Shown: positions 8,718 to 17,155 of the stretch, one piece after another | Layout: each line of letters opens with the position of its first letter | Numbering within the stretch: the first letter of the stretch is position 1 | DNA from: M3007 sp044350425 | Lineage (GTDB): Bacteria > Bacteroidota > Bacteroidia > Chitinophagales > Saprospiraceae | Assembly (NCBI GenBank): GCA_044350425.1 | Contig: JBILHS010000009.1 | Coordinates: 1-64,000 of the forward strand | Direction: 5' to 3' | Length of the DNA stretch: 64,000 bases | Program-made: the position numbers and the translations under genes | The notes under the pieces: generated by a model | The model's database searches: none | What the model was told of the DNA's origin: nothing | What the model saw: only the letters and a program-made list of their open reading frames with translations

Positions 8718-9821
8718 TTATGTTCCCAATTCAACTTTTTTCCAAAGTGCCAGAAGTGTGACCTGTTCCTGCTCCCAATTCCAGATCCTTCGGGCAACCA
8801 GGCAATTTTGTTGCAGATGTCTGTATTGTTCAGGATTCTTTTGCAGGGATTGTACGGCTTGTACGATCGATTCTGGCTTCAATTCCTTTAACAAAATAGC
8901 GACTTCATAGGTATTATTCAAAGCCTTGTATTCAGGAAAATCCATGGTCAGCACTGGAACTCCGGCCTGAACCCCATCGAAAAACTTGTTGGCCAGAGAG
9001 TAATAATAAGAAAGTCCTCGATTTTCTAAAAGATTGAGCCCTAACCAGGCTTCATCACTGCGTTTTTTCAAGGCATCCGGCTTTACATAGCCCAGGAAAA
9101 CGACCCGGCTTCCCAAACCCAGGTCATCAGCCATTTGACGCAATCGTACAGAGAGATCGCCTTCCCCGGCCAATACCAATTGAACCTTATCCAGCTTTTG
9201 CATCGCAAGCAACATCGCATCTATGCCTCGGCCTTCGTTCAAGGCTCCCTGGTATAAAATAGTACAGGGTGCTAACAGGTTGGATTTATTTATAGCACCG
9301 GTACTTTCTAAAGGAACATTTCGAATCACCTCAAACCTGAGGCCATATTTCAATTCAAAAAGTTTTGCAAGCGCCGGGCCTACCGTGTAGGCATAACGAT
9401 AAAAAGGCAGGCAAATCTGAGCAATTCTACTCCAAAAGGCTTTAACAAAGGGGCGATCCACTACTTCAGGGACCTCAGTGAAGTATTCATGGGCATCGAA
9501 TACCCTTTTTTTTCTGCGAATTAAAGTAGCGAAACAGCCTGCTGGAAGGCTGTCGAGGTCAATGGAGCACACTGCATCATAAGATACGAGCAGTAAATAA
9601 AGAAAGAGACGCAGGTTATACTCGGCATAAAACGGAAACCCTTTTTTGAAAAAGCAGGACAACCTTTTTTGTTCGAAAGGCTTGATTTCCAGCGGCAAAG
9701 AATGTGGTAATGTCCGGCCAATGAGTGTTACGACATGTCCATTGGCAGCCAGAGTGCCACAAATGCGATGCATGCGCTGATCATAATTCAGATCGTTGGT
9801 AACCGTAAAAATGATTTTCAT
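8718..9821 (-). CDS. Glycosyltransferase, GT4-like
   Basis: Protein of 367 residues with a GT-B layout. The N-terminal Rossmann half begins MKIIFTVTNDLNYDQRMHRI. The C-terminal half contains ILYQGALNEGRGIDAMLLAM and LVLAGEGD, typical of GT4 nucleotide-sugar binding. The usual E-x7-E motif is weak (ENRGLSYYYSLANKFFDGV region). The acceptor is unknown. It follows the GNAT remnant by 6 nt, and the T9SS protein gene lies 115 nt downstream. Confidence 0.8.
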   Translation of the reverse strand: MKIIFTVTNDLNYDQRMHRICGTLAANGHVVTLIGRTLPHSLPLEIKPFEQKRLSCFFKKGFPFYAEYNLRLFLYLLLVSYDAVCSIDLDSLPAGCFATLIRRKKRVFDAHEYFTEVPEVVDRPFVKAFWSRIAQICLPFYRYAYTVGPALAKLFELKYGLRFEVIRNVPLESTGAINKSNLLAPCTILYQGALNEGRGIDAMLLAMQKLDKVQLVLAGEGDLSVRLRQMADDLGLGSRVVFLGYVKPDALKKRSDEAWLGLNLLENRGLSYYYSLANKFFDGVQAGVPVLTMDFPEYKALNNTYEVAILLKELKPESIVQAVQSLQKNPEQYRHLQQNCLVARRIWNWEQEQVTLLALWKKVELGT

Positions 9822-9827
9822 GGAAGG

Positions 9828-10109
9828 TTAAGGTAACGCGACCTGCTCAACTCCCAAAGCTGTACAGACCGTTCGAAATTGAGCCATCTGGCCCATAGGC
9901 TGACCATCTATTTCCCAGATGATGCAATAGGATTTTTTTTCCGGGATGTCCTGACTGAGTTGTTCCTGGAGTGATAATTCCCACGCCTCTTGTGCAGGCA
10001 TCTTCGTTAGATCCACACCCATTCTTTTTAGAAAATCAGCCTCAGCCTCCAGCCAATATTGCATGATACGTGGAATGTCGGATTCGCTTAATGGTCTGAC
10101 AGACAGCAT
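9828..10109 (-). pseudogene. GNAT-family acetyltransferase, N-terminal remnant
   Basis: The first 75 or so of 93 residues resemble the start of a Bacteroidota GNAT family: ESDIPRIMQYWLEAEADFL, then MGVDLTKMP and KKSYCIIWEIDGQPMG. Family members continue for about 90 more residues with the acetyl-CoA-binding part. Here the frame drifts into unrelated sequence and stops 6 nt before the full-length glycosyltransferase gene, so there is no room for the rest in any frame. It is probably a deletion remnant. A short functional protein is less likely. Confidence 0.55.
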
Positions 10110-10127
10110 AAGATTGGAGATAAAGGG

Positions 10128-10694
10128 TTAAAAGTTTTTCAAGGCAGCATAGACCAGATCTACCGGCAGCCCCATGACGTTTTGGAAGGTCCCTTCGATG
10201 CGTGTTATTTTACAGTGCCCGATCCAATCTTGTGCGCCATAGGATCCAGCCTTATCAAAAGGTTGGCAGGTTTGAATGTAATAATCAATCTCTTCATCCG
10301 AAAGTTCAGCGAACCAGACTTTCGTGACCCCTGCAAAGACCTCCTCCTTATCCCTGGAGCGCAGACATACCCCGGTGATCACGGTATGCTGCCTGCCTGA
10401 AAGTGTGCGGATCATACTAAAAGCCTCCTGGTAGTCATCCGGTTTGTTATAAATCCTACCGTCCAGGATCACCACAGAATCAGCCGCCAAAACGATTTCG
10501 TCTTGTTCGATCAAATGTCCTGCAGCTTCGGCTTTGCGTTGGGCCAACCAGGGTGCAACCGCTTCTACAGGCATATCAGCCGGGAAGGATTCATCCATAT
10601 CAAATGCATGAATGGTAAAATCAAAGCCAGCCTCCCGCAAAAGCTGGCTGCGTCGAGGGCTTTTAGAAGCTAATATGAGCGGTCTATTGGGCAT
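10128..10694 (-). CDS. maf: Maf-family nucleoside triphosphate pyrophosphatase
   Basis: Protein of 188 residues beginning RPLILASKSPRRSQLLREAGF, the Maf signature with the substrate-contacting SPRR motif. The active-site Asp lies in IVLAADSVVILDGRIYNKP, and the DKAGSYGAQ segment is also conserved. Members hydrolyse dTTP, UTP or modified NTPs to NMP and pyrophosphate in the cytoplasm (housecleaning). The start ATG lies 6 nt after the stop of the UbiA-family gene, so the two are likely translated from one mRNA. Confidence 0.93.
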   Translation of the reverse strand: MPNRPLILASKSPRRSQLLREAGFDFTIHAFDMDESFPADMPVEAVAPWLAQRKAEAAGHLIEQDEIVLAADSVVILDGRIYNKPDDYQEAFSMIRTLSGRQHTVITGVCLRSRDKEEVFAGVTKVWFAELSDEEIDYYIQTCQPFDKAGSYGAQDWIGHCKITRIEGTFQNVMGLPVDLVYAALKNF

Positions 10695-10700
10695 ATATTA

Positions 10701-11687
10701 CTAAAATTTTGCAAAATAAAGTTGGGCAGCCCTCCCAATGTCTTCTGGCCAGGTGCGCAGCAGGAGGAATAGTCCCGCAAACATGACAATTTTTATTAAA
10801 AAGCTGGCCCGCCTAAAATCAGCCCCCCCTTTGGCCCGATACAAGATGAAGGTGGTTGTCAGGGCAGGCAAAAACAGTAAAACGGCCCCGGCTCCAACCT
10901 GCCATTGCGGGGCTCCGGTCTGGTTCCAGAAAACCAAGAGCATTCCGAGGAATAAACTAAGCAATAACGCGGTCATACCTGCAGGCTTTTTTGCAAACCT
11001 CGGACCTTTAAGTACCGCAAGCGTATTACACCCACAGGCAGCATCGCCCTGAAAATTTTCCAGGTCTTTGACTTGCTCCCTCAAAAAATTGGTTAGGAAA
11101 GCAAAAAACGCATACAGCCCAACCAGTGAAACCGCTTGTTGAATGGTATCTGGTTGAGTAAAAGAGGTGAGCCAAATGGCTCTTTGTTCAGGCAAAAGCA
11201 TGATTACCGGTACCAGGGCACAGAGTATAGAAACCAGAAGGTTACCCATCAGGGCGGTACACTTGAATACCCAGGCATATAGAAATAGTAGAAAGGAGAT
11301 ACCCGGAAACACCCACACGGGCCAATGATCCGAAGGTCGAAGTTCCTGGTCAATTCTAAAAGCCATCCAGTGCGCAGCACTTACGATCACGCCGTATAAG
11401 ATCAAAGCAAAAGAAGGCGAAAAAATCCTTCCCCAAACCGCCTGCCGGGGCTTATTCATCGCATTATTGTTGCGGTTGTAGTAATCATTCAGGACATAGC
11501 CTGCCAGCGTGGTGAGTACAGTGGCTGCCGCGATCAGATGGAACGTGCGAACATTGAGCAAAGGGATCCCACCTGCCTTCAGCAGGGCAGGTCGCAAGGC
11601 ATACCAATAAGGCACAAATTGTGTAAGAAACACAAGGAGTAAATTGGGAAGCCGTAGCATCCGGATGAACGCGAGGGGATAATTCAC
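10701..11687 (-). CDS. UbiA-family prenyltransferase
   Basis: Integral membrane protein with about eight hydrophobic helices. It resembles Bacteroidota proteins annotated as geranylgeranylglycerol-phosphate geranylgeranyltransferase. A GTG at 11687 gives the family-like start NYPLAFIRMLRLPNLL (328 residues). An ATG at 11660 is the alternative. The open frame extends further upstream but would overlap the gene at 11729. The second Asp motif is intact (KDLENFQGD). The first, normally NDxxDxxxD, reads NDYYNRNNN (about residues 67-75), so two of the three Asp are Asn. The maf gene follows after 6 nt. Confidence 0.72.
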   Translation of the reverse strand: MNYPLAFIRMLRLPNLLLVFLTQFVPYWYALRPALLKAGGIPLLNVRTFHLIAAATVLTTLAGYVLNDYYNRNNNAMNKPRQAVWGRIFSPSFALILYGVIVSAAHWMAFRIDQELRPSDHWPVWVFPGISFLLFLYAWVFKCTALMGNLLVSILCALVPVIMLLPEQRAIWLTSFTQPDTIQQAVSLVGLYAFFAFLTNFLREQVKDLENFQGDAACGCNTLAVLKGPRFAKKPAGMTALLLSLFLGMLLVFWNQTGAPQWQVGAGAVLLFLPALTTTFILYRAKGGADFRRASFLIKIVMFAGLFLLLRTWPEDIGRAAQLYFAKF

Positions 11688-11728
11688 GCTGCGAAAGTAG
11701 AACTCCCTGCGAACCCTGTTGAGATTGC

Positions 11729-12193
11729 CTATTGAATTTTTTTGAAAGACAGTCCGCTGCCTGTGCCACTCAGGGAACGATACTGAAGCCTGGAGGTGTC
11801 GCATAGGTTCACAAAATTGCATTGTGCGGTGTATTTGCCCGCTTCAACGGTCATTTCAGCGAAGCACCAACCGTCTGAGGTATCGACTCCTTCCAGTTTA
11901 CAAACGGAGCTTTCACAGGCACCATCCACATCGATCATGCTTTGATAAGTAAGTTTACCACCATTCAGATGGCGCATTTGGGTATCAGCGATCTCCAGGG
12001 TGTATGTGCTGTCCTGTTCACTTTGCCAGCGGCCTTGTAAAGTCTTAAGGAGGTCAGCCGGGTCCGGGGCGGAGGATTTTGAAGCGGCTTCTACAGCATT
12101 GGGAGCTGGAGACGGCGCTGCTCCGGGTGTATTATTACAGGCTGCAAAAAACAGGAGGCTCAACAGAGACCATGATAGTAGGTATATTTTCAT
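11729..12193 (-). CDS. Hypothetical lipoprotein
   Basis: Start taken at the ATG at 12193, which gives 154 residues and a clean lipoprotein signal peptide (LLSLLFFAAC, Cys about 18). The longer open frame upstream has no signal peptide at its start. A Pro/Ala/Ser linker is followed by a small domain beginning LLKTLQGRWQSEQDSTYTLEI, with four Cys in the second half (GACESSVCK, GWCFAE, AQCNFVNLC). It resembles lipocalin-like or META-like small lipoproteins only in general layout. No function is assigned. It lies 41 nt upstream of the prenyltransferase gene on the same strand. Confidence 0.6.
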   Translation of the reverse strand: MKIYLLSWSLLSLLFFAACNNTPGAAPSPAPNAVEAASKSSAPDPADLLKTLQGRWQSEQDSTYTLEIADTQMRHLNGGKLTYQSMIDVDGACESSVCKLEGVDTSDGWCFAEMTVEAGKYTAQCNFVNLCDTSRLQYRSLSGTGSGLSFKKIQ

Positions 12194-12350
12194 ATCAACG
12201 AGGAAACTCCTCTGGTTTATGAGGTAAAAAATGGCTTGTCGGACAAGTCCCGCAGGACACAAAGAAAGTCCCGAACTTTTAAAACAATACATATTCAGGG
12301 CATTTAAAAATTGCCATGGCTTTAAAACACTGAATATCAACAACTTAAAT

Positions 12351-12878
12351 CTATTTGCAAAATTCGCAGCTATCCACCGTCAAACCATGTCCGCTATCGG
12401 GAGGAAGGTCCAATGCGATCTGCATGCCATTGGCTAATTCCTGCAGATGGATTTCAATATTGATATCCCTTTTATTGTTATAAATGAAGGAGGTTCTTTC
12501 CGGGCTGATCTGAAAATTCGCCTTATTAGAGAGACAGTTCGGGAAATTATCGCTGGTGAAAATTTCTACATGGTCTCCAGACTTCAAAAGTATAAAAACA
12601 GCTTGTTGGTGTCCATAACTCACAGCAATCCTGGTGGCTGCAGCACTCAACGCAAACAAGCGACGATTGAAATTCTTAGGGTCAGCACCAATCAAAGATG
12701 CCGCTCCAAAATTAGCGGCACACCAATTGGAAGCATCTTTTTGATCTACCGGAGCGGGCCTTTGGCTAAACTGAAAGGTGGTATACTGCTGATTTTTGGT
12801 TTGATCATGGGCTGTTTTAGGCGAGTCAGCACAAGAAACAATACCAAGCAAAACCAAAGAAAACAAGAGGTGTTTCAT
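12351..12878 (-). CDS. Hypothetical lipoprotein
   Basis: Protein of 175 residues with a lipoprotein signal peptide (LVLLGIVSC, Cys16). The mature part has no motif I recognise. It contains SNWCAANFGAASLIGADPKNF, and ends in CEFCK, a possible CxxC pair. It is likely attached to the periplasmic face of a membrane. It precedes the 11729 lipoprotein gene on the same strand by about 160 nt, with a terminator of the next upstream gene in front of it. Confidence 0.6.
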   Translation of the reverse strand: MKHLLFSLVLLGIVSCADSPKTAHDQTKNQQYTTFQFSQRPAPVDQKDASNWCAANFGAASLIGADPKNFNRRLFALSAAATRIAVSYGHQQAVFILLKSGDHVEIFTSDNFPNCLSNKANFQISPERTSFIYNNKRDINIEIHLQELANGMQIALDLPPDSGHGLTVDSCEFCK

Positions 12879-12893
12879 ACAAACAAATTAGTA

Positions 12894-12933
12894 AGAATAT
12901 GGGTGCTGGATTCAGCCCAAGCACCCATATTCT
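12894..12933 (-). terminator. Terminator after the BtuG-like gene
   Basis: A perfect 14-bp inverted repeat (arms 12894-12907 and 12920-12933) begins 10 nt after the stop of the minus-strand gene at 12943 and is followed on that strand by a T-rich stretch. Confidence 0.6.
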
Positions 12934-12942
12934 AAAGATCAA

Positions 12943-13995
12943 TTATTTCACGATGATCACTTCTCCCGGAATAATTCCGGAGCGAAAGGATTCAATTTTT
13001 GTTCCATTGGCAGTGTAAACGTGTACCTGGCCAGGGCTTGAAAAATCTTTTGCATCCGCACAGTAGAGTAGTTTATTTTCCGAATCATACCCCAGTCCAT
13101 AGGCTTCCTGGGCAAATGCGACGGATAGAACCGGATTCAAACCGCTCTGTGAAACCTTATAAACATTGCCGGCGCCCACAAAATACAGGTCTCCGGAATT
13201 TTCATCCATCACCAGATCATCTGAATAAGGAGGCACTTCAAGTCCGGGTCCACCACTTGAAAAATAGTCCAAAAAGCCTTTCTGCGAAGGATCCAGAAAA
13301 TACCCTTTACAGAGATAATGGAGCCTGGCAGGTGTTTGTTGCTGGTTCAGCACGAGGGTTGAAGCGTTTACACCGGTAGGGATGGGCAAAATTTGGGCCA
13401 AATCGCTCGGGACCATAATTTCAGTGATGGAAGTATCCCGACCATAGCCGCCTGAGTTGGCTACATACACCCGGTCATTGGATCTAACCATTTTTTCAGG
13501 ACCGGCGCCGGTCGGTATGATTTTCAGGATCTGGTGGGTATTCAGATCCACTTTTGCCACACTTCCCGTGAGTCCATCTGCTCCCCATTGGCTGATATAG
13601 GCCGTATTATCATTCAGCGGCAAAAAGAAACGGGGTAGGGCAAGGCCTCCGATCGTGTCCAAATATTCAAAAGTTCGGGCATTCACTACCACCACCCGGT
13701 TGGCCCCATTCACTACAATATAAGCCTTTCCATTAAAAAAGGTCAAGGACTGTACAAACTGCCCAAGTACAGCTCCATCATTGGCTTTTTCAAATAGAGA
13801 ATCCTGCGTTTCTCCGGTATCCGGATTGTGCCAGCTGATGGTTCCAGAACCGCCAAAAGGGCCCTCATTTACTACAAAAATACCCTTGGAATAATCGGCC
13901 ACTGTGGGCTGATCACAACAATCCCTGCTGTCGGCACAGGAAAAAAATAGCCCGGAGGCTGTTACAAGAATGAAAAAAAGTTGTTTGACTTTCAT
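12943..13995 (-). CDS. BtuG-like (YncE/DUF5074-type) beta-propeller lipoprotein
   Basis: Protein of 350 residues with a lipoprotein signal peptide (ASGLFFSC, Cys19) and a beta-propeller of YncE/DUF5074 type. Typical blades are GIFVVNEGPFGGSGTISW, AYIVVNGANRVVVVNARTF and LYCADAKDFSSPGQVHVY. In gut Bacteroides, surface lipoproteins of this type (BtuG) capture vitamin B12 and hand it to the TonB-dependent receptor BtuB. The cobalamin riboswitch at 14283-14493 lies directly upstream on the same strand, which supports a B12-capture role. No btuB or btuFCD gene is present in the window. Confidence 0.72.
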   Translation of the reverse strand: MKVKQLFFILVTASGLFFSCADSRDCCDQPTVADYSKGIFVVNEGPFGGSGTISWHNPDTGETQDSLFEKANDGAVLGQFVQSLTFFNGKAYIVVNGANRVVVVNARTFEYLDTIGGLALPRFFLPLNDNTAYISQWGADGLTGSVAKVDLNTHQILKIIPTGAGPEKMVRSNDRVYVANSGGYGRDTSITEIMVPSDLAQILPIPTGVNASTLVLNQQQTPARLHYLCKGYFLDPSQKGFLDYFSSGGPGLEVPPYSDDLVMDENSGDLYFVGAGNVYKVSQSGLNPVLSVAFAQEAYGLGYDSENKLLYCADAKDFSSPGQVHVYTANGTKIESFRSGIIPGEVIIVK

Positions 13996-14282
13996 CTTTA
14001 AAAACTAAACGGTTAAGCATGAAAGGTAAACGGATAGGAAGGACGTTTTCTGGCTTAAACGATCGAAATGAGGTCGCCTCCTAAGTTGATAGGGGTTTAT
14101 TGGGTTTAGAGGGTTGGTGTTTTTGAGCCCGGGAAAGGCGAGATTTCAACCTTTTCGAGTGCAAAGCATCAACTTATAAACTTTTATCAACCCGCATCCA
14201 CCTAAAGAGACTGCCTCCGTCTGGTTTGACTGCCAAATGCCCAGGACTTTCTACCCGAAGCCCAATTGAGTTCGTGGATTTT

Positions 14283-14493
14283 GGCAGGTCTTCTGGCTCA
14301 TTTCAGCGGTGCACGCCTTCCCATTCTTGCAGAACAGTGGCATAAATTGTGCAACGCTTTGACCTGAAAAAGTCGGACCCGATTGCATTGGGTAGACCTT
14401 TTTTAATCTGAAACTTACAGCAGCGGGTACTGCCCCGGATTTACACCGGGTTCCCTTTTAATCTCCTCCGATATCGGAGTGAAAACCAAAACC
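14283..14493 (-). ncRNA. Cobalamin riboswitch
   Basis: Read on the minus strand, the conserved landmarks appear in order: AAAAGGGAACCCGGTG, AATCCGGGGCAG, CCCGCTGCTGTAAG, the B12-box core GCCACTG (complement of CAGTGGC at 14335-14341), GGAAGGCG and finally GAGCCAGAAGACCTGCC. In this family, B12 binding to the core usually lowers expression of uptake genes. The only gene downstream on this strand before a terminator is the BtuG-like gene, whose ATG is 287 nt past the aptamer. A TACCTTCG box (complement at 14499-14506), one base off the -7 consensus, sits just before it. Confidence 0.92.
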
Positions 14494-14545
14494 CGGGGCG
14501 AAGGTAGAAAACTGTGGGTTCCAATCGGTGGGATGCAGGAGGAAT

Positions 14546-14854
14546 TCAACAGTAGAGCCCAAACAAGATTTTTATTCCCAGGCCTATAAAGATCAGTCCT
14601 ATGACGTGGTTGGCGTATCGGGCTACATCCATGGACCGGTTAACGATGAGCTGCCCAAGCCAGGCATATAAACCAAGCGCAAAAATGGTCCCGAGGGTTA
14701 CTCCAAATGAGAAAATTAGCGTGGAGAACAATCCCTCTTGCCACCAGCCTTCTACCCCGCGCTGGATTGCAGTCTGGGACACACTCAGACTGATGAGCCC
14801 TGGCGGCAATGAACCCAATAAACTAAGCACAAAACCAGCGAGCAGAAGGAGCAT
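14546..14854 (-). CDS. Shortened LysE-like membrane protein
   Basis: Only 102 residues with three hydrophobic helices. LysE/RhtB exporters have about 200 residues and six helices. The start (FVLSLLGSLPPGLISLSVSQTA) matches LysE helix 1 with its PPG motif. The rest (FSFGVTLGTIFALGLYAWLG and VIGLIFIGLGIKILF) looks like the last helices of the family, so the middle appears to be missing in frame. It may be a deletion remnant or a genuine half-size protein. It lies upstream of the B12 riboswitch on the same strand, about 50 nt away. Confidence 0.55.
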   Translation of the reverse strand: MLLLLAGFVLSLLGSLPPGLISLSVSQTAIQRGVEGWWQEGLFSTLIFSFGVTLGTIFALGLYAWLGQLIVNRSMDVARYANHVIGLIFIGLGIKILFGLYC

Positions 14855-14951
14855 CTGTATTTTTTGATTCGGGAAAGCAGAGAAATGCTACAATGAACCG
14901 TAAACTTTTCCCACTTTTGCCTTCCTTTTGAACTGACAAATATCCATGTAA

Positions 14952-16979
14952 ATGATTCGAACTTATACGCTCCTGCCTATTCTCTTTGTTTTTCTCCTCT
15001 CCCCCACCCTTTGGGGCCAATCGAATGACGAATGTAGTGGCGCTACCGTCATCACAGATCCTTCCGATTTTTGTACCCTGCAAGGGGAAGACAACACCTT
15101 AGCTACCCCTAGTACTCAGGCTTTTCCAAGTTGTTGGACCAATGTCGGCGCCGATTTGTGGTATTCCTTTACAGCGGTTGCACCAGACCTGGTCGCCATC
15201 ATCAAAGGCCTTACACCTTCGAATCCAACCGGAACCCTGCAGGGGCCGCTGATCGCCGTGTACAGCGGAGATTGTAACAATCTGACGGAACTTGGCTGCG
15301 CCATTGGCCTGTCTAACAATATTTTTAATAACAATTTGCCTTTGACGGTGTCTAATCTGGTGATCGGGCAGCAATATTTCATCCGGGTGGATGGGATCGT
15401 ACCTGGTCTTTTTGAATTGTGCATCAAAAACCAGGAGGATGTAAATATTGTCTCGGGAGATTGCCCGACAGGGATTTTTGTTTGCAGTAAAGATCCGATC
15501 GTGGTAGATCAGGTGTTTGGCCCGGGTGTTGACGCTGGTGAATTGTCTGATGCGCCTTGTTTGACCGGGTTTCCTGGTGAATCGAGTACCGCCTGGTATG
15601 TCTTTACGGCTGCCAACAATGCCAAACTAACCTTTACCATTACACCCAACGCACCAGATGACGACATTGACTTTGTGCTTTACCGTCTTCCAAATGGCCC
15701 CGGCGATTGTACCGGAAAAGTTTCGGAGCGTTGTATGGTAGCAGGTGATTTTGATGGAACCAGTCCTTGTATGGGCCCAACCGGTCTGAATCTGACCGCG
15801 ACCGACGTCAATCAGCCACCCGGCTGTGCGCCAGGTAGTGACAATTTCCTTCGCTTCCTGACCATGGTGCCGGGAAGAACATACGCCCTTTGCATCAATA
15901 ACTTCACCACAGTCGGCAATGGTTTTACCATTGAATGGGGGCCAGATGCACTTTTTAAAGGCTCCGTCAATGCCAATTTTTCAACCGACGAACCAGATAA
16001 GAAAATATGTCTTGGAGAGGAACTGGTCGTGACCGATTCTTCTACCACCGACAATGGGATCATCAACAACTGGCATTGGAATTTCGGCAGCGGATCAGCC
16101 ATTGACACCATTGGTGGTCAGGGACCTCATACCGTTCAGTATCAAACAATAGGCCCGAAAACAATTCTCCTTACTGTAACCACCGATGAAGGCTGTGTGG
16201 GTTTAGATACTGCTTTTGTACTGGTACAGTTCTGCTGTACCCTGGAAGCAGACGTTGCGGTGGTGCCTGGTTGCCCCGATGCTCCTGCGGCAATTGCAAC
16301 CCTGAGTGTCCAGAATGCGGTCGCTCCGCTAAAAATAATCTGGAGCGATAGCCAATCCGACAGTTTAACCGCGACCTATACCACGTCAGGCAATTATTCA
16401 GTAACGGTAGAAGATGCAAATGGATGTAAAGACAGCCTGACCTTCATCGTGAATACGCCACTCAATGTGAGTGCCATGTTCCCGCCGGATACCAGCACCA
16501 TTCTCTTGGGAGAGAGTATCACCCTAACGGTCAAGGCCATGCCGGTAGATTCGCTTTCTGTGGTATGGACTGAAATAGATGGCAATACTACCCTGAACGG
16601 CCTGGAACAGACCCTGACACCCACGGATACCATCAGCTATGCAATTTCAGTAAACAACTATGGCTGTATTTTCAAGGATACGGTGACAATTGTGGTTGAA
16701 AAACCGAGCTTTGATATGCCCAACGCATTCACGCCGAATGGCGACGGCGCCAATGATGCTTTCGGTCCGGTCATTGAAGGATATACCTTTGTGCAGCTGG
16801 AAATCTGGTCCCGATGGGGCGAAAAGGTATTTGACTCGCTTAATGCTGGTTCAAATACCTGGGATGGAACGATCAATGGCCTGCCTGCGCCATCTGACGT
16901 TTATATTTATCGGGTCAATGTGCTGATGCCAAATGAACAAGCGGAAACCAGGAGCGGGGATGTTACTTTGTTGCGGTAA
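14952..16979 (+). CDS. Secreted PKD-domain protein with T9SS type B (gliding motility-type) sorting domain
   Basis: Protein of 675 residues with a signal peptide (to about residue 22, LWGQ). Two beta-rich domains with paired Cys follow, each starting with a motif of the type NDECSGATVI or SGDCPTGIFVC. Next is a PKD-like domain near 340-425 (WHWNFGSGSAIDTIGGQGPH). The C-terminus begins PNAFTPNGDGANDAFGP and contains IWSRWGEKVFDS and NTWDGTINGLP, the CHU_C/type B T9SS sorting domain. The protein should be exported by T9SS and held at the cell surface. The activity is unknown. A perfect terminator hairpin follows. Confidence 0.88.
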   Translation: MIRTYTLLPILFVFLLSPTLWGQSNDECSGATVITDPSDFCTLQGEDNTLATPSTQAFPSCWTNVGADLWYSFTAVAPDLVAIIKGLTPSNPTGTLQGPLIAVYSGDCNNLTELGCAIGLSNNIFNNNLPLTVSNLVIGQQYFIRVDGIVPGLFELCIKNQEDVNIVSGDCPTGIFVCSKDPIVVDQVFGPGVDAGELSDAPCLTGFPGESSTAWYVFTAANNAKLTFTITPNAPDDDIDFVLYRLPNGPGDCTGKVSERCMVAGDFDGTSPCMGPTGLNLTATDVNQPPGCAPGSDNFLRFLTMVPGRTYALCINNFTTVGNGFTIEWGPDALFKGSVNANFSTDEPDKKICLGEELVVTDSSTTDNGIINNWHWNFGSGSAIDTIGGQGPHTVQYQTIGPKTILLTVTTDEGCVGLDTAFVLVQFCCTLEADVAVVPGCPDAPAAIATLSVQNAVAPLKIIWSDSQSDSLTATYTTSGNYSVTVEDANGCKDSLTFIVNTPLNVSAMFPPDTSTILLGESITLTVKAMPVDSLSVVWTEIDGNTTLNGLEQTLTPTDTISYAISVNNYGCIFKDTVTIVVEKPSFDMPNAFTPNGDGANDAFGPVIEGYTFVQLEIWSRWGEKVFDSLNAGSNTWDGTINGLPAPSDVYIYRVNVLMPNEQAETRSGDVTLLR

Positions 16980-17003
16980 TTAGGCGTGCCTTATAATAAG
17001 AAT

Positions 17004-17045
17004 AAAAAGTCCTCCGGAGCATTGCGCCGGAGGACTTTTTATTAA
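17004..17045 (+). terminator. Terminator after the T9SS type B gene
   Basis: Perfect 14-bp stem (arms 17004-17017 and 17027-17040) with A5 before and T5 after, lying 24 nt past the stop at 16979. It could act in both directions. Confidence 0.85.
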
Positions 17046-17155
17046 AAAACACCAATTTATCCTTTGATGAACCATCAAAACACAAGCACCTTCTCCGTCC
17101 GAGGTGGGCCCAATTCATCCATAATGTGCAAATAAGACAAGCCTGGACTTAATTT

